Source of the DNA: Bacillus timonensis
GTDB lineage: Bacteria > Bacillota > Bacilli > Bacillales > Bacillaceae_L
Length of the DNA: 64,000 nucleotides
Assembly (NCBI RefSeq): GCF_000285535.1
Contig: NZ_HE610988.1
Location: 288,728-352,727 of the forward strand
Direction of reading: 5' to 3'
Shown here: piece by piece, positions 30,110 to 40,002 of the stretch
How the letters are laid out: the number at the start of each line of letters is the position of its first letter
Position numbering within the stretch: position 1 is the first letter of the stretch
Notes under the pieces: generated by a model
The model's input: only the letters and a program-made list of their open reading frames with translations
Databases searched by the model: none
Told to the model about the DNA's origin: nothing
Program-made: the position numbers and the translations under genes

Positions 30110-31828
30110 CTATAAATTACGTTTTAAATAAGCGATAAGCTCATCCCTATTCCATGTGTTAATGACATTTTCTTTTTTGATCCAACCTTTAATTGCTCCA
30201 GAAATGCCATATTCCATATCCTCAAGCATTTCTATATTATGTGCATCTGTGTTAATCACTAGTTTTACACCTGCATCTTGGGCCTTTTTAATATATTCTG
30301 AAGAAAGGTCTAATCGATTCAAATTCGCATTTAATTCTAGTGCTGTATTCGTTTCTTTTGCTAGTTCAATTAACATATCTACATCTACGTCATACCCTTT
30401 TCTGCGCCCAAGTATTCTTCCAGTAGGGTGCGCAATGATATCTACGTGTAGATTTTCCAGAGCTGTTTTTAAGCGTTGCATAATCTTCTCTCTTGGCTGT
30501 GAGAAGCTTGAATGGATGGATGCAATTACAACATCAACATCTCTAATAATTTCGTTATCATAATCTAGTCTTCCATCAGGTAAAATATCCATTTCAACAC
30601 CTGTGAAAATCGTAAAATCGTCATATTTTTCATTCAGTCTTTTAATTTCTCTGTGCTGGTCAAGTAGACGTTCTGGGGTAAGCCCGTTTGCAACACGCAA
30701 ATACTGCGAATGGTCTGTAATTGCCATATATCGGTAGCCTTTTTCCCTGCACGCTTCAACCATTTCTTCAATGGTAAAAGCTCCATCACTCCAGGATGTA
30801 TGCATATGGAGGTCACCTTTAATATCTTCAAGTTTAATATGCTCAACTTCCTCATGGAATGCATCTACCTCTGAACCATCTTCCCTAAGCTCTGGCGGAA
30901 TATAATAAAGTCCAAAATAGTGATAGAATTCTTCCTCTGAATCAAATGTTTTCACATCTCCTGTCTCACTATTTTCAACACCATACTCACTTATTTTTTC
31001 ACCACGCTCTTTTGCTAATTGCCTCATCCTCACATTATGATCCTTACTTCCCGTAAAATGGTGAAGGGTAGTTGCGAATTCATGTGGTTTTACAAGGCGA
31101 AAATCGACCGAAATATCATAGCTATACGAAATTTGAACAGATACTTTTGTATCCCCACTTGCAATGATTCCATTAATACCGTTTAACTGTAATAACTGTT
31201 CACGTACTTTTTCAGGTTCGTTTGTTGCAATAATAAAATCAAGGTCCTTAATCGTTTCCCTCATACGACGAAGGCTACCCGCACGTGAAAATGTTTTAAT
31301 TCCATCCATCGTACTTAGCTGTTTTTCAATTTCTTCAGCAAGTGCCAGCATTAAGGCGATTGGCAAACGGTCCGGCCGTTTGCCATATTCATCAATGGCA
31401 GCAAGTATTTTTTCTTCTGTTTTCTTTCCGAAACCTGCTATATTTTGAATTTTTTCATTTAAGCATGCTTGTTTTAGCATCTCCATATCTTCAATCCCAA
31501 GTTCCTGATAGAGTTTTGCTATTTTTTTACCGCCTAATCCTGGGAGGTTAAGAAGTGGAATGAGTCCCTCTGGCACTCTTTCTTTAAGTTCATTCAGAAC
31601 TTTGGACTCCCCTGTTTCTATGTATTCTGTGATAACAGCTGCAGTCCCTTTTCCTATTCCCGGTAATGTTGTGAAATCTTCAATCGTAGATAAGCTTCTG
31701 TCATCATTCTCAAGTGATGCGGCTGCTTTACGAAAGGCTGATATTTTAAATGGGTTGTCCCCTTTCAATTCCATATAAATGGCGATTGTTTCTAAAAGTC
31801 GAATTACATCTTTTTTATTGACTGTCAT
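30110..31828 (-). CDS. polX: DNA polymerase/3'-5' exonuclease PolX
   Basis: Family X polymerase with a PHP nuclease domain, acting in base excision and gap repair. 572 aa. HhH region near residue 55 (LPGIGKGTAAVI) and 95 (LPGLGGKKIAKLY), the polymerase palm with GSLRRMRETIKDLDFIIA, then the PHP domain from DLHMHTSWSDGAFT with HSQY, HPTGRILGRR and NTDAHNIEML metal ligands. ATG at 31828 has AGGTGG five bases upstream; the earlier GTG lies within that ribosome site. Confidence 0.95.
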   Translation of the reverse strand: MTVNKKDVIRLLETIAIYMELKGDNPFKISAFRKAAASLENDDRSLSTIEDFTTLPGIGKGTAAVITEYIETGESKVLNELKERVPEGLIPLLNLPGLGGKKIAKLYQELGIEDMEMLKQACLNEKIQNIAGFGKKTEEKILAAIDEYGKRPDRLPIALMLALAEEIEKQLSTMDGIKTFSRAGSLRRMRETIKDLDFIIATNEPEKVREQLLQLNGINGIIASGDTKVSVQISYSYDISVDFRLVKPHEFATTLHHFTGSKDHNVRMRQLAKERGEKISEYGVENSETGDVKTFDSEEEFYHYFGLYYIPPELREDGSEVDAFHEEVEHIKLEDIKGDLHMHTSWSDGAFTIEEMVEACREKGYRYMAITDHSQYLRVANGLTPERLLDQHREIKRLNEKYDDFTIFTGVEMDILPDGRLDYDNEIIRDVDVVIASIHSSFSQPREKIMQRLKTALENLHVDIIAHPTGRILGRRKGYDVDVDMLIELAKETNTALELNANLNRLDLSSEYIKKAQDAGVKLVINTDAHNIEMLEDMEYGISGAIKGWIKKENVINTWNRDELIAYLKRNL

Positions 31829-31860
31829 TGTTACCACCTACCTATATTCCTTACGATTTA

Positions 31861-32045
31861 TTTTATTCAGTTGGGGTTTAAACCCCAACTGAATAAAATT
31901 AGCCTCCGGCGGATGCCACGATTTTTCAATGGAAATTTTTCGAGCTGTAAGATCAAAGACTAAGAACGCCACATCCTGTGGCAATTCTTTATGACCCACT
32001 TCCTGTGGGCCTAAAATCGGGTGCAAATACGCCAAGGCGTATTTG
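31861..32045. repeat. Family A intergenic repeat, copy A4 (most complete)
   Basis: Begins with a 38-base perfect palindrome (31861-31898), then AGCCTCCGGCGGATGCC, an AAATTTTTCGAGC block, GCCACATCCTGTGGC, CCCACTTCCTGTGGG, and ends in AAATACGCCAAGGCGTATTT. It is the inverted counterpart of A1 block by block. It lies between cvpA and polX. Confidence 0.88.
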
Positions 32046-32111
32046 TTCTATTCAAAATGATACAGATTTTTTACAAAAAAGTCACTTATTGTGGGTAAAT
32101 AACTGTTTTCA

Positions 32112-32141
32112 TAAAAAAAACTTCCCCACGAGAGAGAAGTA
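32112..32141 (-). terminator. Possible terminator after cvpA
   Basis: Minus strand ACTTC pairs with GAAGT, then eight T residues. The stem is short. Confidence 0.55.
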
Positions 32142-32151
32142 ATGGCCATTA

Positions 32152-32679
32152 TCAGATCCACATGTCCTTAATTTTTCCAGTAAAGAATGGTGTATGCTGA
32201 ACAATCATTTTGGCCATAAATGAATCATTGAGATTAGCCTGAACGATTTCTACCGGAAGGAGTGCTCCGATATAAAGCAAGATAAACACAACTAGGTAGA
32301 CTTCAACAAAGCCTAGTAGGCCTCCAGCCCATCCATTGATTTGCTTTAAAATGGGTAGATTTGCAAGAAAGTCTAACATAGAACCAATGATTTGCCATAT
32401 GAACTTAGTTGCAAAGAAAATAATGGCAAAGGCAATTGCACGATAATAAGCTGTTTCTAAGTTCGTACTTTCAAATAAAAACTTCATCGTTTCAGGGTCA
32501 CCAAATGTTGGGTATGGTATCCATAATATTAATTTTGGCATAAGTTCATCATAATAGAGGTATGCAACGATAAATGCAACAATAAAACCAGTAAGATGAA
32601 CGATTTGAAGAATAAAGCCTCTTCTTAAACCTATTAAAAATCCTATTACGAGGATGATAATTAAGACTAAATCGAACAT
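32152..32679 (-). CDS. CvpA family membrane protein (YshB-like)
   Basis: 175-aa integral membrane protein with four predicted helices (about residues 3-22, 27-46, 78-98, 118-142). The N-terminus FDLVLIIILVIGFLIGLRRG is the CvpA signature; in E. coli the family is tied to colicin V production and envelope homeostasis. It follows zapA by six bases, as yshB follows yshA in B. subtilis. Confidence 0.88.
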   Translation of the reverse strand: MFDLVLIIILVIGFLIGLRRGFILQIVHLTGFIVAFIVAYLYYDELMPKLILWIPYPTFGDPETMKFLFESTNLETAYYRAIAFAIIFFATKFIWQIIGSMLDFLANLPILKQINGWAGGLLGFVEVYLVVFILLYIGALLPVEIVQANLNDSFMAKMIVQHTPFFTGKIKDMWI

Positions 32680-32685
32680 ATCACT

Positions 32686-32955
32686 TCAATCCTTTTCATT
32701 TTTTGCTTGTTCTACTAGTTTTTCAAGTTTTTCATAGTCTTCTTTCAACTTTAAATGTTCATTAACAATATTAACGGCTGTTAATACAGCTAGTTTATTA
32801 ATATCAAGTGTCGGATTTTTACCGCTAATTTCTCTCATTTTATCATCGACAATTGAGGCCACAAGGCGTATATGACTTGTGCTCTCAGACCCGATAATTG
32901 AATATTGCTGTCCATAAATATCTACTGTAGTTCTTGTTTTTTGTGGCTGTGACAA
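32686..32955 (-). CDS. zapA: Cell division protein ZapA
   Basis: Promotes FtsZ filament bundling at the division site. 89 aa: an N-terminal beta domain ([17 protein letters not shown]), then [12 protein letters not shown] and a C-terminal coiled coil ([14 protein letters not shown]). The start is TTG at 32955 with GGAGG eight bases upstream, matching the start of the B. subtilis protein. The longer upstream ORF of 37 codons overlaps the divergent rnhC control region and is not conserved. Confidence 0.93.
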   Translation of the reverse strand: MSQPQKTRTTVDIYGQQYSIIGSESTSHIRLVASIVDDKMREISGKNPTLDINKLAVLTAVNIVNEHLKLKEDYEKLEKLVEQAKNEKD

Positions 32956-33089
32956 GTATTTGGCCTCCATTCTAGTCAATCCTACAAATAATAATACCAT
33001 GAACATGTTATCTATGGAAAGAAATCTCAACAAACGATATGATAGATAATGAAGAATTCTATCCAAAAATGTAGTAGGGGATGTTATGT

Positions 33090-34025
33090 TTGTCTAATAC
33101 TGTCTTAAAGTGTACCCTTAACACTATTGAAAAAATGAAGACTCATTATAAAAGTCAATTGCAAGATAAAGTACCACAGGGTGGCGTTTTTGTTGCGAAA
33201 CTTTCTAACTGTACAATTACAGCTTATAAGTCTGGGAAAGTATTGTTTCAAGGAAATAACGCTGCTGTTGAATCGGAAAAATGGGGAAGCTCTGAAATAG
33301 CCTCAAAAAAAGAAACTTCAAAGAAATCAGTTGTAAAAAATAGTGGTTTGCCACCTAATATTGGAACATTGTCAATGGTCGGTTCAGACGAAGTTGGAAC
33401 TGGTGATTATTTTGGGCCAATGACAGTAGTTGCGGCTTATGTCTCCAAAGATAAGTTTGCTTTACTGAAGGAGCTTGGGGTTAAAGACTCCAAAGATTTA
33501 AATGACAAACAAATTTGTGAGATTGCTGAATCAATTATTCATGTTATTCCTTATAGCTTGTTAATTTTACATAATGAAAAATACAACGAACTTCAAGCAA
33601 AAGGCATGACTCAAGGAAAAATGAAGGCCTTGCTACATAACCAAGCCATTGGGCATGTCCTAAGAAAAATTGCACCCACTACACCAGACGGTATTTTAAT
33701 CGACCAATTTGCTATTCCTGATGTGTATTTTAAGCATTTGGCCGGTCAAAAGGAGATTATAAAAGACAATGTGTATTTCAGCACAAAGGCAGAAGGGGTT
33801 CATTTATCTGTCGCTGCTGCCTCCATCATAGCTAGGTATTCTTTCGTTAAGGAATTTGATAAGCTAAGTGAAAAGGCTGGCCTTGAATTAAAAAAGGGGG
33901 CTGGAGCCCAAGTTGATGTAGTTGCTGCTAAACTGATAAAAAAGCATGGAATAAGTGCACTACGTAGCTTCACAAAGCTTCATTTTGCAAATACAGAAAA
34001 AGCAAAGAAAATAGCTAAGATATAA
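33090..34025 (+). CDS. rnhC: Ribonuclease HIII
   Basis: Cleaves the RNA strand of RNA-DNA hybrids. 311 aa: an N-terminal TBP-like substrate-binding domain (residues about 1-90, with [18 protein letters not shown]) and the type 2 RNase H domain from [14 protein letters not shown], whose D and E are catalytic, with IDQFA and [21 protein letters not shown] at 33090 is preferred: AGGGG lies nine bases upstream and [10 protein letters not shown] aligns with the B. subtilis N-terminus; ATG at 33081 is the alternative. Divergent from zapA. Confidence 0.93.
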   Translation: MSNTVLKCTLNTIEKMKTHYKSQLQDKVPQGGVFVAKLSNCTITAYKSGKVLFQGNNAAVESEKWGSSEIASKKETSKKSVVKNSGLPPNIGTLSMVGSDEVGTGDYFGPMTVVAAYVSKDKFALLKELGVKDSKDLNDKQICEIAESIIHVIPYSLLILHNEKYNELQAKGMTQGKMKALLHNQAIGHVLRKIAPTTPDGILIDQFAIPDVYFKHLAGQKEIIKDNVYFSTKAEGVHLSVAAASIIARYSFVKEFDKLSEKAGLELKKGAGAQVDVVAAKLIKKHGISALRSFTKLHFANTEKAKKIAKI

Positions 34026-34029
34026 GAAA

Positions 34030-34077
34030 AAGTGCAAAGCTCCCCCGCTTATCGGCGCTAGTGCCTGGAGCTAAACA
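34030..34077. repeat. Family B intergenic repeat, truncated copy B1
   Basis: Keeps the family B edges AAAGTGCAAAGC and GTGCCTGGAGCTAAACA with TTATCGGCG between them; the centre is missing. It lies between the rnhC stop and the shared terminator. Confidence 0.65.
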
Positions 34078-34121
34078 TAAAAAACTGGAGTGAGTCCAAT
34101 GTGACCCACTCCAGTTTTTAT
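34078..34121. terminator. Bidirectional terminator of rnhC and pheT
   Basis: AAAACTGGAGTGRGTC-type arms form a long stem around CAATGTG, with A and T runs on both sides. Confidence 0.88.
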
Positions 34122-36535
34122 TATGAACGCAATGTTGCATTGAATTTTTCAGCAACCGCTTTTAGTACTTTTTCATGTGCTTTTGTTACTTCTTCTTCAG
34201 TTAACGTACGTTCTGGATCAAAATACTTGATTGAATAAGCAACTGATTTTTTACCAGGCTCCATTCGCTCACCTTCATAAAGGTCAAAGATTGTCACATC
34301 GCGAAGTAGCTTACCACCCGCTTCAATAATGACTTGCTTCATGTCACCTGCAGCCACTGACTTATCCACAACAAGTGCAATGTCACGAGTCATAGATGGG
34401 AATCGCGGAATTGGCTGATAGAGTATTTCTTCAACATCTGCTTCTAAAACATCCTTTAATGATAATTCAACCACATACGTTGGAGTTAAATCTAGGTCTT
34501 TTTGGACATTTGGATGAATTTGACCAATAAACCCAATTTCCTGGTTATCTAATAACACAGAAGCAGTTCGACCAGGATGCATATCTTCCACTCTTGCTTG
34601 AAGGAATGAAGTTCTATTTCCAAGACCTAGCTTTTCAAATAGACCTTCTACGATACCTTTAACCACATAGAAGTCCACTGCTTTTTTCTCACCCTGCCAT
34701 GTTGGTGATAACCATGAACCAGTCAGAGCAATCGCCAAGTGTTCCTTTTCATCCGGCAGTTCTTGATTCGGTCTCGCAATGAATACAGAGCCAGTTTCGT
34801 ATGTCGCAACACTATCAATTTGACGAGCTTGATTATGTGAAACAACCTCTAATAAATGTGGAAGAAGACTTAATCTTAAAAGAGCACGTTCTTCACTCAT
34901 TGGCATTGCTAGATGAATTGGTTCACTTAGTTCAAGTGCATATTTGTTTACTTTTTCAGCACTAGTAAGTGAGTATGTGGTGCTTTGATATAAGCCTACA
35001 CCTTCTAAATATCGTCTAACTAAACGACGCTTTGCTTGATATTCCGTTAATCTACCAGGTTTTGATTCTCCAATTGGAAGTGTTGTTGGTAGTTCATCAT
35101 AACCGTATAACCGCGCGACTTCTTCGATTAAATCCTCTTCGATTGTGATGTCAGGTCTGCGAGTTGGTACAGTGACATGGAACGTATTATTATCCACCGT
35201 AAATGAGAATTGTAAGTTTGTGAAAATCTCTTCTACTTTTTCTTTTGAAATATCAGTTCCTAATACTTTGTTGATTCTCTCAAGTGATACGGATACATTT
35301 AGTGGTTGAATATCAAGAGTATCAACAGCCACAACACCGTCAAGAACGACGCCACCTGCAAGCTCTGCCATTAGTTCAGCAGCACGGTCTGCTGCTTCAC
35401 GAGTACGATTTGGGTCAATTCCTTTTTCATAGCGAGCACTTGCCTCACTACGTAATCCGTGATCTTTAGAGGACTTACGGATTGTGCTTCCTGTAAAATA
35501 AGCTGACTCAATTAATACTGTTGTTGTGTCATTTTTAACTTCAGAATTTGCTCCACCCATTACACCTGCAAGGGCAACTGGCACCTTACCATTTGTAATG
35601 ACAAGATGTTCGTTAGTTAATGTACGCTCTACATCGTCTAATGTTGTAATCTTTTCACCGTTATTCGCACGTCTAACAAGAATTTCTTTAGAACCTAGTC
35701 GGTCATAATCAAACGCATGTAATGGTTGACCATATTCTAATAAAATGTAATTTGTAATGTCGACAACATTATTATGTGGGCGGATTCCTTCTGCCATCAA
35801 ACGTGTTTGAAGCCATAAAGGTGATGGACCAATTTTTACATTCTTCACTACACGTGCTGCATATAATGGATTATCTTCCTTCGCTTCTACAGAAATCGAA
35901 ATGTAGTCCTCCGCTTTTTCCCCTGAAGTTGATACTTTTGGTTGTGGTAGTTTTACGTCTGTTCCTAAAATAGCCGCAACCTCATATGCAACCCCCATCA
36001 TACTCATAGCATCAGCACGATTAGGTGTTAGTCCTAACTCAAGAACTTTATCATCAAGATTTAATTGGGCAATCGCGTCCGCTCCTGGCTCAACATCATG
36101 AGGGAATACAAAGATGCCTTCTGCATATTCCTTTGAAACAAGTTTTGATTCAATTCCAAGCTCTTGTAGAGAACAAATCATACCATTTGATTCTTCACCA
36201 CGAAGCTTTGCCTTTTTGATTTTGAAATTACCTGGAAGTACAGCTCCTACTTTTGCCACGACCACCTTTTGGCCTTTGGCAACATTTGGTGCCCCACAAA
36301 TAATTTGAACAGGTTCACCTTCACCTAAATCGACTTGACATTTATTTAATTTATCAGCATTTGGATGCTGCTCACATTCTAAAACATGACCAACTACAAT
36401 CCCACTAATGCCTTCACCTAAATGATCGACACCTTCCACTTCAATGCCGCTTCGCGTAATTTTTTCTGCTAACTCTTCTGCTGTTATACCTGATAAATCA
36501 ACGTATTCCTGCAACCATTTATATGAAACAAACAT
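34121..36535 (-). CDS. pheT: Phenylalanyl-tRNA synthetase beta subunit
   Basis: Large, editing subunit of the (alpha-beta)2 enzyme that charges tRNA-Phe. 804 aa. An EMAP/tRNA-binding domain lies near residues 40-155 ([19 protein letters not shown]), followed by the B3/B4 editing domain, B5, a catalytic-like fold and the C-terminal FDX-ACB domain ([16 protein letters not shown]). It begins 15 bases after pheS under the same T-box. Confidence 0.97.
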   Translation of the reverse strand: MFVSYKWLQEYVDLSGITAEELAEKITRSGIEVEGVDHLGEGISGIVVGHVLECEQHPNADKLNKCQVDLGEGEPVQIICGAPNVAKGQKVVVAKVGAVLPGNFKIKKAKLRGEESNGMICSLQELGIESKLVSKEYAEGIFVFPHDVEPGADAIAQLNLDDKVLELGLTPNRADAMSMMGVAYEVAAILGTDVKLPQPKVSTSGEKAEDYISISVEAKEDNPLYAARVVKNVKIGPSPLWLQTRLMAEGIRPHNNVVDITNYILLEYGQPLHAFDYDRLGSKEILVRRANNGEKITTLDDVERTLTNEHLVITNGKVPVALAGVMGGANSEVKNDTTTVLIESAYFTGSTIRKSSKDHGLRSEASARYEKGIDPNRTREAADRAAELMAELAGGVVLDGVVAVDTLDIQPLNVSVSLERINKVLGTDISKEKVEEIFTNLQFSFTVDNNTFHVTVPTRRPDITIEEDLIEEVARLYGYDELPTTLPIGESKPGRLTEYQAKRRLVRRYLEGVGLYQSTTYSLTSAEKVNKYALELSEPIHLAMPMSEERALLRLSLLPHLLEVVSHNQARQIDSVATYETGSVFIARPNQELPDEKEHLAIALTGSWLSPTWQGEKKAVDFYVVKGIVEGLFEKLGLGNRTSFLQARVEDMHPGRTASVLLDNQEIGFIGQIHPNVQKDLDLTPTYVVELSLKDVLEADVEEILYQPIPRFPSMTRDIALVVDKSVAAGDMKQVIIEAGGKLLRDVTIFDLYEGERMEPGKKSVAYSIKYFDPERTLTEEEVTKAHEKVLKAVAEKFNATLRS

Positions 36536-36550
36536 TCTCTTTCTCCCTCC

Positions 36551-37585
36551 TTAAGCCCGATTAAATTGTTTGATGAAACGATTGTCATTTGTGTATAAAT
36601 GACGAATATCATCAATACCATATTTCAACATTGCAATACGTTCTGGGCCCATTCCAAATGCAAAACCAGTGTATTTCTTTGAATCAAAGCCAGACATTTC
36701 AAGTACATTTGGGTGAACCATACCAGCACCTAAAATTTCAATCCAGCCTGTTTTCTTACATACATTACAGCCATCTCCACCACACTTAAAGCAAGAGATA
36801 TCCATCTCTACTGAAGGCTCAGTGAATGGGAAAAAGCTTGGACGTAAACGGATTTCACGATCTTCTCCAAACATTTTTTTGGCAAAAGTATTTAATGTAC
36901 CTTTGAGGTCACTCATACGGATATTCTCATCAACTACTAATCCTTCAATTTGTGTGAATTGATGAGAGTGTGTCGCATCATCATTGTCACGGCGGTATAC
37001 TTTACCTGGACAAATAATTTTTACAGGACCTTTCCCTTTATGCTTTTCCATTGTTCTCGCTTGAACAGGAGACGTTTGGGTACGAAGAAGAATATCCTCA
37101 GTAATATAAAAAGAATCCTGCATATCCCTTGCTGGGTGGTCTTTCGGTAGATTTAACGCCTCGAAATTGTAATAATCCTTCTCGACTTCAGGTCCTTCCG
37201 CAATCGAATAGCCCATACCTAGGAAAAGATCTTCAATTTCTTCGATTACCTTTGTAAGTGGGTGAGGCCCTCCTACTTTTATCGGTCTCCCAGGAAGTGT
37301 AACATCGATTGTTTCTGTAGCTAGTTTTCTTTCGACTTCTTCTTTTTCAAGTAGTTCCTGTTTTGCAGTTAGTTTTTCAGTAATTTGCTCTCTAACTTCA
37401 TTCACAAGTGCCCCCATTTTTGGACGCTCTTCTGCTGAAAGTTTGCCCATTCCTCTAAGTACTTCAGTAATCGGCCCTTTTTTACCTAAATAAGCAACAC
37501 GAATATCATTTAATTCTTTAAGATTCGTTGAAGCTTCTACTTTTGCCAGAGCTTCTTCTTTCAGCTCAAGTAATCTTTCTTGCAT
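36551..37585 (-). CDS. pheS: Phenylalanyl-tRNA synthetase alpha subunit
   Basis: Catalytic class II synthetase subunit. 344 aa: an N-terminal coiled coil (residues 1-85), motif 2 [16 protein letters not shown] near residue 200 and motif 3 [14 protein letters not shown] near residue 310. ATG at 37585 is preceded by AAGGAGG and gives the family length; the longer ORF runs into repeat B2. Expression is probably controlled by uncharged tRNA-Phe through the leader. Confidence 0.97.
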   Translation of the reverse strand: MQERLLELKEEALAKVEASTNLKELNDIRVAYLGKKGPITEVLRGMGKLSAEERPKMGALVNEVREQITEKLTAKQELLEKEEVERKLATETIDVTLPGRPIKVGGPHPLTKVIEEIEDLFLGMGYSIAEGPEVEKDYYNFEALNLPKDHPARDMQDSFYITEDILLRTQTSPVQARTMEKHKGKGPVKIICPGKVYRRDNDDATHSHQFTQIEGLVVDENIRMSDLKGTLNTFAKKMFGEDREIRLRPSFFPFTEPSVEMDISCFKCGGDGCNVCKKTGWIEILGAGMVHPNVLEMSGFDSKKYTGFAFGMGPERIAMLKYGIDDIRHLYTNDNRFIKQFNRA

Positions 37586-37609
37586 CAATAATTCCTCCTT
37601 TTTCTTAGA

Positions 37610-37728
37610 AAAGCGCAAGGCGCCCGTTCATCGGCGACAAGCACAAGACGAGCACTGGCAGAAGGCGTTTTTTGCCTTCCGAAGTAATTGGCTTGTGACC
37701 TCGAGCCGATGGCGCCTGGAGCTAGACA
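37610..37728. repeat. Family B intergenic repeat, copy B2
   Basis: From AAGCGCAAGGCGCC to GGCGCCTGGAGCTAGAC. CATCGGC and GCCGATG near the ends can pair, and the centre contains GAAGGC/GCCTTC around a T-run. It lies between the pheS T-box terminator and pheS. It resembles a repeat I have seen in many Bacillaceae but cannot name. Confidence 0.85.
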
Positions 37729-37740
37729 TTAAGACAAAAT

Positions 37741-38015
37741 AAAAAACCTCAATCCCCAAAAAAGGGACGAGGTTTAGATTCGCGGTACCACCCTTGTTAA
37801 CAACTACAAAAAAGTAATTGCTCACTTCGTTTCGATAACGGCAAATGCCGGTACACCTTTACGCCAATTTTTCTGACGGTCCTAGTGCCAACTCAAGAGG
37901 TGAATTCACTTTCTTCTTCTATAAAAATGCTTGCAGTCTCGGCATTTTCTCCCTGAATAGTGAGTGGAAAGCTACTAGTCTCAATCATTGTTTTTAGCTA
38001 TATGTAAAGCATATA
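37741..38015 (-). promoter_or_regulatory. T-box leader, phenylalanine-type (UUC specifier), of pheST
   Basis: The minus strand shows the T-box core GGGTGGTACCGCG near 37781-37793. Further upstream GTGAATTCACCTC near 37901-37913 gives the specifier TTC. A terminator (AAACCTCGTCCC with GGGGATTGAGGTTT, then T-run, 37744-37774) follows. Confidence 0.92.
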
Positions 38016-38021
38016 AATTAT

Positions 38022-38050
38022 ATTATACGTATCTTTGATGTTCAAATCAA
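38022..38050 (-). promoter_or_regulatory. Sigma-A promoter of the pheST leader
   Basis: TTGATT (38045-38050), 17-base spacer, TATAAT (38022-38027). Confidence 0.75.
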
Positions 38051-38057
38051 ACCCATT

Positions 38058-38714
38058 TTAATTCTTTTTTCTTATAAATGGGAGATAGAGGATAAAAAAC
38101 ATAATCAATGCGACGACTTCTAGGGAGACGATATACCAAGGGTACGGACCGAGAAAGTCGATTAGACTGGTGTTCATTGGTTTTCGGGCGAGAAACATAT
38201 AGTTTCCACCCGTTTCTTTGTTGATGAAAAAGACAATAAATGCAATGACATTCAAAGCAACAAAGGCTTTCCATACAGATTTACCTGTTGGTCTAAAATT
38301 CTCGTACCACAACATATACAAGCTGGCTAAAATAATCACGATATGTGCAAGAAAAAAGTGAAAATAACGATAATGTGGAAAGTCATAGGCTAGCTCCGGT
38401 GTAAGCATCGCTTGTAGGGCACCACCAATGCCTAAAAAATAGGTTACTTCAAATAAAAAATAACTTCGCGTTATGAGCATGATGATACTTAAAAATAATG
38501 AAATTGAGCAAAGCTGAAAAGGTAAGGAATCAATTGGATCCCATACTCCTGTATACACGTACCAAATATAAAGGGATAGTTCACTCATTAACAAAATTAT
38601 TGCCAATGTATACCGAATGACCGATTTCCCTTTTGTGAATCTGGCCCTAAAAAGAAATAACAGAACACCCGAGACTAAAAGCAAGCCAAGCATCACAAGA
38701 TGTGAAGAGGACAA
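38058..38714 (-). CDS. TIGR02206-type membrane protein (YwaF-like)
   Basis: 218-aa multi-pass membrane protein with about seven hydrophobic helices and the conserved core WDPIDSLPFQLCSISLF, with LTPELAYDFPHYRYFHFFLAHI downstream. Function unknown. The first usual start codon is TTG at 38714, without a ribosome site. The frame stays open to just after the ysgA stop, and the extra residues NDFFGRSIVGEPFQWL look like the family N-terminus; GGTGG at 38769-38773 lies six bases from an ATA codon at 38762. The true start may be ATA or may have been lost. Confidence 0.75.
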   Translation of the reverse strand: MSSSHLVMLGLLLVSGVLLFLFRARFTKGKSVIRYTLAIILLMSELSLYIWYVYTGVWDPIDSLPFQLCSISLFLSIIMLITRSYFLFEVTYFLGIGGALQAMLTPELAYDFPHYRYFHFFLAHIVIILASLYMLWYENFRPTGKSVWKAFVALNVIAFIVFFINKETGGNYMFLARKPMNTSLIDFLGPYPWYIVSLEVVALIMFFILYLPFIRKKN

Positions 38715-38777
38715 CCATTGAAAAGGCTCACCAACTATTGACCTACCAAAAAAGTCGTTTATTATACTCCACCCTCT

Positions 38778-39527
38778 TTACCGCATATGATAAAGTAAAA
38801 TCCCCGCTGCTACTGCAACATTTAAAGACTCGCTTTTTCCGTAGATTGGAATATATAAGTTTTGATGAGTTTTCTCTAATAAATCAGGATTTACCCCATT
38901 ACCTTCATTTCCAACCAGTATTGCATAGGACTCTTGAACAGTAGCTTGTTTATAATCAACCGCATTCTTTAAAGATGTCCCGTAAACTGTAACACCATTT
39001 TGCTTTAGCTGATCAATCATTTCATGTAAATTTGTTTTTACTATAGGTATATGAAAAATGGCACCCTGTGTAGAACGAACCACCTTTGAATTGTAAACAT
39101 CCACAGTTCCTTCACCAATCATAACTGCATCGATTCCAGCTGCATCTGCAGTGCGAATCATTGTTCCAAGATTACCAGGGTCCTGTACAGCATCAACTAA
39201 TAATAACCTAGTGAAATGACCGCCTTCTTTAAAAGTGTATTGCTCACAAATGGCTGCAACCCCTTGTGAAGTATCGGTATCACTTATTTCTTTCATTACT
39301 TTTTCTGTCACAATTGTGATAGATAGATTATCTACATTCCAGCTTGATGGGATGTCTATTGTTTCACTAATGATTAATTCACGAATGATGACATCACTTG
39401 TTAAAGCCTCTTCTACTAAATGAAACCCCTCAATCATAAAAGTTCCAGTCTTGTCACGTTCCTTTTTTGTATGTAGTCTTTTCCATTGTTTAATCTGAGG
39501 ATTTTTACTTGATTCGATTCGTTTCAA
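38778..39527 (-). CDS. TrmH/SpoU-family RNA methyltransferase (YsgA-like)
   Basis: Probable 2'-O-ribose methyltransferase acting on rRNA; the target nucleotide is not known from sequence. 249 aa. An N-terminal substrate-binding domain (KKERDKTGTFMIEGFHLVEEA) precedes the SPOUT knot with VDAVQDPGNLGTMIRTADAAG, LVGNEGNGV and PIYGKSESLNVAVAAGILLY. It sits upstream of pheS as in B. subtilis. Confidence 0.92.
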   Translation of the reverse strand: MKRIESSKNPQIKQWKRLHTKKERDKTGTFMIEGFHLVEEALTSDVIIRELIISETIDIPSSWNVDNLSITIVTEKVMKEISDTDTSQGVAAICEQYTFKEGGHFTRLLLVDAVQDPGNLGTMIRTADAAGIDAVMIGEGTVDVYNSKVVRSTQGAIFHIPIVKTNLHEMIDQLKQNGVTVYGTSLKNAVDYKQATVQESYAILVGNEGNGVNPDLLEKTHQNLYIPIYGKSESLNVAVAAGILLYHMR

Positions 39528-39648
39528 CGTATTAATTGCTCCTTTTAGCTAATTCTTTTTCCATTATATCCTAAGGAAGATACATAAAAAAGGAGGTTGT
39601 CGTAAAAGATACAAAGGAAAAAGTTACATAGGAAAGGTGTGCAAATGT

Positions 39649-39858
39649 ATGAACTTGAATTTAAGACATGCTGTAAAACACAATGTTACAGGAAACTCTC
39701 AGGCTGAATTAGAAGATACAATTGTAGATGCCATTCAAAGCGGAGAAGAAAAAATGCTCCCAGGGTTAGGGGTATTGTTTGAAGTAATCTGGCAAAATGC
39801 AAGCCAAGAGGATAAACAAGACATGCTCTCAACATTAGAACAAGGTTTAAAGCAGTAG
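39649..39858 (+). CDS. sspI: Small acid-soluble spore protein SspI
   Basis: Minor SASP found in the spore core. 69 aa: [18 protein letters not shown], then [20 protein letters not shown] and [10 protein letters not shown], nearly the same as B. subtilis SspI. ATG at 39649 has AAAGGTG about nine bases upstream; a GTG four codons earlier lies within that site. Expression in the forespore by sigma-G is expected from the family, but I could not mark a clear sigma-G promoter. Confidence 0.95.
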   Translation: MNLNLRHAVKHNVTGNSQAELEDTIVDAIQSGEEKMLPGLGVLFEVIWQNASQEDKQDMLSTLEQGLKQ

Positions 39859-39861
39859 ATG

Positions 39862-39893
39862 AAAAAAGCCGATGAAATCATCATCGGCTTTTA
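39862..39893 (+). terminator. Terminator of sspI
   Basis: AAAAGCCGATGA pairs with TCATCGGCTTTT around AATCA. Confidence 0.85.
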
Positions 39894-39894
39894 A

Positions 39895-39998
39895 CTTTAT
39901 TCAGAAGAAGACCCCCTCCGACGGGTGCCACGGCAACGTCTTTATGACCAATCCTTGTGGGCCTAAGAATCCGGCAAAAATACGCAAAGGCGCATTTG
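39895..39998. repeat. Family A intergenic repeat, shortened copy A5
   Basis: Same orientation as A4. CTTTATTCAG remains of the leading hairpin, followed by CCTCCGACGGGTGCCACGG, ATCCTTGTGGGCCTA and a degenerate AAATACGCAAAGGCGCATTT end. The matching hairpin arm is missing. It abuts the sspI terminator. Confidence 0.75.
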
Positions 39999-40002
39999 CT
40001 TA

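Noticed and set aside
30156-30563. 135-aa plus-strand ORF opposite polX
   Set aside because: Serine-rich shadow frame of the PHP domain; no ribosome site.
39600-39648. sigma-G promoter of sspI
   Set aside because: No clear TGAATA..CATACTA pair at proper spacing was found.
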